Part shown: in pieces, positions 60,766-64,000 of the stretch
Position numbering within the stretch: position 1 is the stretch's first letter
Layout of the letters: every line of letters starts with the position of its first letter
Assembly: GCF_001427125.1 (NCBI RefSeq)
Contig: NZ_LMGK01000026.1
Location: forward strand, 168,913 to 232,912
Length of the DNA stretch: 64,000 nt
Direction: 5' to 3'
From: Pseudomonas sp. Root562
GTDB lineage: Bacteria > Pseudomonadota > Gammaproteobacteria > Pseudomonadales > Pseudomonadaceae
Program-made: the position numbers and the translations under genes
Notes under the pieces: model-generated
What the model saw: the letters and a program-made list of their open reading frames with translations, nothing else
What the model was told of the DNA's origin: nothing
Database searches by the model: none

Positions 60766-61024
60766 CGTCCTGCCCTCAAATCGAACGCGGTTGTGCGCTG
60801 AAGTGACGCCTTGGGTAGCGCATTACCCTTGGCGTCGACCTTTATCGGCACTGTTGCCGTGTGCATCAACGACGCGCAACGCGTTCAATATCCAGATTGT
60901 TTCCGATTACTAGCCAAAAAATGCGGATATCGCTTGTTCGCGCCGGCTGGGCACAGCCCTTGCAAATCCAATGAGAATACGCGCCGAAGAGCGTGTCGAT
61001 GTCCATTGCCGTGGGTGTACTGAA

Positions 61025-62038
61025 ATGACTGAACCAAATGTTGCCCAGTTTCGAGATATCCGCATAGATCGCTACGACCTGGCCGGTGCCCGCGCATGGA
61101 TGGCCGGCATTTGCGGGCCACATGAGTTGCAGACCAGCCAGCCGAACCGGATTCAATTTCACCACAAGGCCAATGTGTTCAAATCCATGTCCACGACCTT
61201 GGGCCGGATGGAATACGGCACCGACGTGACCATCGGCGTCGAAGATGCCGAACACCTCAATTGCTACAGCCTCAGCCTGCCGATTCGTGGCGAGCAAGAG
61301 TTGCTCAAGGACGGTCGCCGGTTGTACTCCAATCAGGACCAGGGCCTGATCGTCACCCCCCACGAAACCCAGTCACTGACCATGGCCGGTGACTGCCACA
61401 AGATCTCCGTGGTGATTACCCGCATGGCCATGCGACAGACCCTGGAAGGCATGCTGCAGCGCCCGTTGGAAATGCCGCTGAAGTTCGAGCCGGTGATGGA
61501 CGCGGTCAACGGCGCCTCTGCCTCCTGGTGGCGGCTGGCCCGTTACTACATCGATGAACTTGAGCGCGGCCAGGATCTGTTCAATCAGGTGTTCTTCACC
61601 CGCGATATCGAAAGCGCGCTGATCAAGGGCCTGATCCTTTCGCAGCCCAACAACTACAGTGCTGAACTGCGTGACCAATTGGGCGCCAAGTTGCCGTACT
61701 ACTTGATACGCGCCAAGGATTTCATCGAAAGCAACGCCCGCGAAGACATGCACCTGGAGGACATCGAGGCGGCAGCAGGCGTGTCCCGCTTCAAACTGTT
61801 CGAAGGCTTTCGCAAACACTTCGGCGTCTCGCCCATGGCTTACCTGAAAAAGTATCGCCTCGGCGCGGTGCGCCAGGAAATCCTCGAAGACGCCTCGGTG
61901 CGCAACATTTCGGTGATCGCAATGTGTTGGGGGTTCTCGCATCTGGGTCGGTTCGCCAGCGAATACCGCAAGCTGTTCAACGAAACGCCGAGCGCCACCT
62001 TGCAACGCAGCGAAGCCCGTCGCAACCGGTCGCTTTGA
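61025..62038 (+). CDS. antR: AraC family activator, AntR-like
   Basis: 337 residues from ATG 61025 (MTEPNVAQFRDIRIDRYDL); the frame extends to 60971. The N-terminal AraC-binding-like domain (AraC_binding_2) carries LNCYSLSLPIRGEQELL and TPHETQSL; the C-terminal AraC DNA-binding domain runs from ARDFIESNAREDMHLEDIEAAAGVSRFKLFEGFRKHFGVSPMAYLKKYRLGAVRQEIL to WGFSHLGRFASEYRKLFNETPS. Position beside antA with the porin between fits antR, the anthranilate-responsive activator. The second AraC gene follows one base after its stop, so either could control the pathway; the symbol is tentative. Confidence 0.75.
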   Translation: MTEPNVAQFRDIRIDRYDLAGARAWMAGICGPHELQTSQPNRIQFHHKANVFKSMSTTLGRMEYGTDVTIGVEDAEHLNCYSLSLPIRGEQELLKDGRRLYSNQDQGLIVTPHETQSLTMAGDCHKISVVITRMAMRQTLEGMLQRPLEMPLKFEPVMDAVNGASASWWRLARYYIDELERGQDLFNQVFFTRDIESALIKGLILSQPNNYSAELRDQLGAKLPYYLIRAKDFIESNAREDMHLEDIEAAAGVSRFKLFEGFRKHFGVSPMAYLKKYRLGAVRQEILEDASVRNISVIAMCWGFSHLGRFASEYRKLFNETPSATLQRSEARRNRSL

Positions 62039-62039
62039 A

Positions 62040-63035
62040 ATGACGACTTTACACGCCGCCACCGCCAACAGCGTGGGCCTGAACTTGTCGCTGATGTGCC
62101 GCGAGCCGGTTTTCACCAGCCGTTCGGCGCAGGAAACCCAGCGTTTGATGGGGCAAGCGCTGGTGGAGCATGAGCTGGATTGGCCACGGGGCGGTGTCGA
62201 CACGGCGTTCTATCGCGGCCAGGTCGCCAGCTGCGAACTGTATGCGTTGCGCTACGGTGGCCAGGTGGAGATCCGCCCGCGGCCTTTCGAAGATTTCGTG
62301 CTGGTACAGATGCCACTGCGCGGCAGTGCCACCCTTGAGTCCGACGGCATGGGCTATGGCGTCAGCCCCGGAGAAGTGGCGATTCTGTTCCCGCGTGAAC
62401 ACGCACGTGTGGTGTGGGAGGAGGGCTGTGAGCAACTGATCCTCAAATTGCCACGGGCATTGCTCGACGCCAGCCAGAACGCGCTGGCCGACGATTTGCC
62501 ATCGGACTTCACGCTGGCGCCGGTCAGCCGCCTGCAACGGCCCCTGGCGATGCGCTGGTTTCGACTGGTCAGCGAATTGCTGGAGCATCTACCCGATGGC
62601 GAAGCGAGCGCTACGCCTTCGCGCTGGTTGCAGCATCTGGAGCAGAGCCTGCCGCTGTTTCTGCTCAGCCATTGTGGTATTACACAGCAAGAATCCTCGT
62701 CGCCGCGCCAGCCCACACGCCAACTGCAGAAAATCGAAGCGTGTATGCGCGAGCACCTTGCCCAGGGCATTACGCTGGCAGAATTGGCGGTTGCCGTCGG
62801 GGTAAGCATTCGCAGCTTAAATACCTTGTGCCAGCGCGAATACGGTCAAAGCCCTATGGACCGCTTGCGCGGATTACGCCTGGAAGCCGCTCGGGAGTAC
62901 TTGCTGGCGAGGCCCTATTCCAGCGTGACTGAGGTGGCGCTGGAATTTGGCTTTGGCCATGTGGGGCGGTTTGCCAATTACTATCGGCAGCGGTTTGGAG
63001 AGTTGCCAAAGCAGACGATGAAGTCTCAGGCATGA
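62040..63035 (+). CDS. Second AraC family transcriptional regulator
   Basis: 331 residues. The TGA of the preceding gene and this ATG are one base apart (TGAAATG), so the pair is translationally coupled. N-terminal AraC_binding_2-type domain (LRYGGQVEIRPRPFEDFVLVQMPLRGSATLES, SPGEVAILFPREHARVVWEEG); C-terminal HTH_18 domain with EACMREHLAQGITLAELAVAVGVSIRSLNTLCQREYGQSPMDRLRGLRLEAAREYLL and LEFGFGHVGRFANYYRQRFGELP. It is clearly divergent from the first AraC. Such XylS/AraC types respond to aromatic acids. It may control the Rieske/Liv part of the island. Confidence 0.85.
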   Translation: MTTLHAATANSVGLNLSLMCREPVFTSRSAQETQRLMGQALVEHELDWPRGGVDTAFYRGQVASCELYALRYGGQVEIRPRPFEDFVLVQMPLRGSATLESDGMGYGVSPGEVAILFPREHARVVWEEGCEQLILKLPRALLDASQNALADDLPSDFTLAPVSRLQRPLAMRWFRLVSELLEHLPDGEASATPSRWLQHLEQSLPLFLLSHCGITQQESSSPRQPTRQLQKIEACMREHLAQGITLAELAVAVGVSIRSLNTLCQREYGQSPMDRLRGLRLEAAREYLLARPYSSVTEVALEFGFGHVGRFANYYRQRFGELPKQTMKSQA

Positions 63036-63052
63036 GCAGGAAACGCGAGCAC

Positions 63053-63082
63053 AAAAAAACCCGCCATAAGGCGGGTTTTTTT
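63053..63082. terminator. Bidirectional terminator, AraC gene / tRNA-Asn
   Basis: Arms AAAAAAACCCGCC/GGCGGGTTTTTTT with ATAA loop; T runs on both strands. It ends the AraC pair (+) and the tRNA-Asn transcript (-). Confidence 0.93.
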
Positions 63083-63115
63083 GATGGCTGGAGATTTTGA
63101 TCTCCGAACCTTGTC

Positions 63116-63191
<76 letters not shown>

Positions 63192-63421
63192 ATGGCGCCT
63201 ATGTTACTGATTCAAAAAGAGAAGTCAAGCGCCCGATAATAACTTCCGCGATTCATGGGGACGGACGGTGGTTTATCGGTGATTGGCGGTTACCAGAATC
63301 ACTGGCGGGGTCTACCATGGCTGCCCGGAAGTGGTTACACGCGCTGCCGGCCATTCGCCGAAAAGGTACGCGCCATGTCTCGTTTGACCTCCACAACGCC
63401 TCGAAACCACGAGGTGCCTGC

Positions 63422-63652
63422 ATGAGCATCACCCAGATCAGTCTGCCCAAAGGGGTTGGTCCGCACGCCGAAAAACTCTTCGACGCAATTACCCAGGCCA
63501 GCACCTCTGATGAGTTGAATCGCGCCGGTGGCAAGGCTGAAGGGTTCGTCCTGGGCCTGGAAAGCACCAAGGCGATCAAGAGCCAGGTTGCCGAAGCGCT
63601 TTACGTCGCCTATGACGACGCCGCCAGCCAGCGCGCGACCGAGTTGGCCTAG
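63422..63652 (+). CDS. Small conserved hypothetical protein
   Basis: 76 residues from ATG 63422 (MSITQISLPKGVGPHAEKLFDAITQAS), with GAGGTG five to nine bases upstream; an ATG further upstream gives an unsupported N-terminus. A compact, helical, Ala-rich, cytosolic protein with no signal peptide. I recall near-identical small proteins annotated as hypothetical in other Pseudomonas genomes; function is unknown. Its TAG stop overlaps the stop of the minus-strand gene by two bases (CTAG). Confidence 0.7.
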   Translation: MSITQISLPKGVGPHAEKLFDAITQASTSDELNRAGGKAEGFVLGLESTKAIKSQVAEALYVAYDDAASQRATELA

Positions 63653-63861
63653 CCGCCGAATGTGATCGTGCCAAGCATCAGTTTGGCATACAGCGCCGTG
63701 GCGCCCAGTTGCACCAGCCACAAGGCCAGACCGCCGAGAAATACGCCGGCAGCGACTTGCATCACCAGGTTGTTGCCGCGTTGTTTGGCCGGGGCGCGAG
63801 GGATGAAGCGATCCAGGTCATCCAGGTCATCGCGGTCAGCACGCAGGTTGTCGTTTTTCAT
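63649..63861 (-). CDS. Small hypothetical membrane protein
   Basis: 70 residues from ATG 63861 (MKNDNLRADRDDLDDLDRFIP); start codons 12 and 36 bases upstream are possible. The N-terminus is acidic, followed by PRAPAKQRGNN and one strong membrane helix (LVMQVAAGVFLGGLALWLVQLGATALYAKLML). Function is unknown; likely an inner-membrane single-pass protein. It converges on the small gene at 63422 with overlapping stops (CTAG). GAGAG lies before the start. Confidence 0.65.
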   Translation of the reverse strand: MKNDNLRADRDDLDDLDRFIPRAPAKQRGNNLVMQVAAGVFLGGLALWLVQLGATALYAKLMLGTITFGG

Positions 63862-63921
63862 ATCGGCTCTCATAAGACATCTCAGGTACAAACGCAAAAA
63901 AAACCTGTAGATACTCTGTTC

Positions 63922-63967
63922 ACGGTCAAGCTTTCGCGAGATGTTTTTCGCTAAAAAGCTTGGCCGT
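63922..63967. other. Long hairpin at the right edge, upstream of the next region
   Basis: Arms ACGGTCAAGCTTT (63922-63934) and AAAGCTTGGCCGT (63955-63967), one G-T mismatch, with a 20-base loop, 60 bases upstream of the small minus-strand gene. It could be a terminator-like or regulatory stem; the right-hand gene lies outside the window. Confidence 0.45.
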
Positions 63968-64000
63968 ATTAAATTCTTCTCCGGAACGCATGCACGCCCA

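Noticed and set aside
63253..63579. 108-codon minus-strand frame opposite the small hypothetical gene
   Set aside because: The plus-strand gene has a good ribosome binding site and a protein I recognise as conserved; the minus frame is its shadow.

Overview
The window reads as chromosome of a fluorescent Pseudomonas, most likely of the P. fluorescens/P. koreensis type. The evidence is moderately high GC coding DNA, REP/REPIN palindromes of the P. fluorescens kind in several intergenic gaps, the rssC-tal arrangement at the left end, OprD and PheC family proteins, and an antABC-antR type anthranilate region. No assembly or search was available, so species-level placement is inference.

Layout. 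(1) 1-1629: end of an anti-sigma factor antagonist (rssC-like) and transaldolase (tal). (2) 1838-25768: a 24 kb exopolysaccharide island. It holds a GH-A glycoside hydrolase, Wzb-type phosphatase, Wzc-type tyrosine autokinase, a GT4 glycosyltransferase, a pyruvyltransferase, a Wzx-like flippase, a Wzy-like membrane protein, an acyltransferase with an SGNH hydrolase, an orphan phosphomannomutase C-terminal domain, galU, galE, a gfcA/yjbE-like secreted peptide, Wza, GfcB, GfcC, GfcD/YjbH, the initiating transferase WcaJ, two winged-helix regulators and uppP. In P. aeruginosa tal is, to my knowledge, next to dusA, so the island appears to sit between these two neighbours. Its gene content matches an E. 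coli group 4 capsule/yjbEFGH system built on the Wzx/Wzy pathway. (3) 25814-31315: dusA, a Bcr/CflA-type MFS exporter flanked by short inverted repeats, a DUF2628 membrane protein and a PheC-like periplasmic protein. (4) 30395-34350: copper resistance operon copABCD. (5) 34457-45078: two unrelated L,D-transpeptidases, a membrane diguanylate cyclase, a DUF1254 protein, a Gly/Ser-rich secreted peptide, exonuclease III, arylamine N-acetyltransferase, a BrnT/BrnA toxin-antitoxin pair and an NCS2 purine/uracil permease.

(6) 45143-63035: a large aromatic catabolic island. Fifteen minus-strand genes run nearly without gaps: anthranilate dioxygenase antABC, a five-gene Liv-type ABC importer, an alpha/beta hydrolase, a second three-component Rieske oxygenase, an isochorismatase-fold protein with all three catalytic residues replaced, an SDR, and a dienelactone hydrolase-SnoaL fusion. 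Opposite them are an OprD porin and two tandem AraC regulators. The simplest reading is that the porin and ABC importer bring in an aromatic, probably indolic, compound; the second Rieske system, SDR and hydrolases convert it to anthranilate; and AntABC turns that into catechol. This is the most interesting part of the window together with the group 4-like polysaccharide locus. (7) 63053-64000: a terminator, tRNA-Asn, and two small conserved genes whose stop codons overlap convergently.
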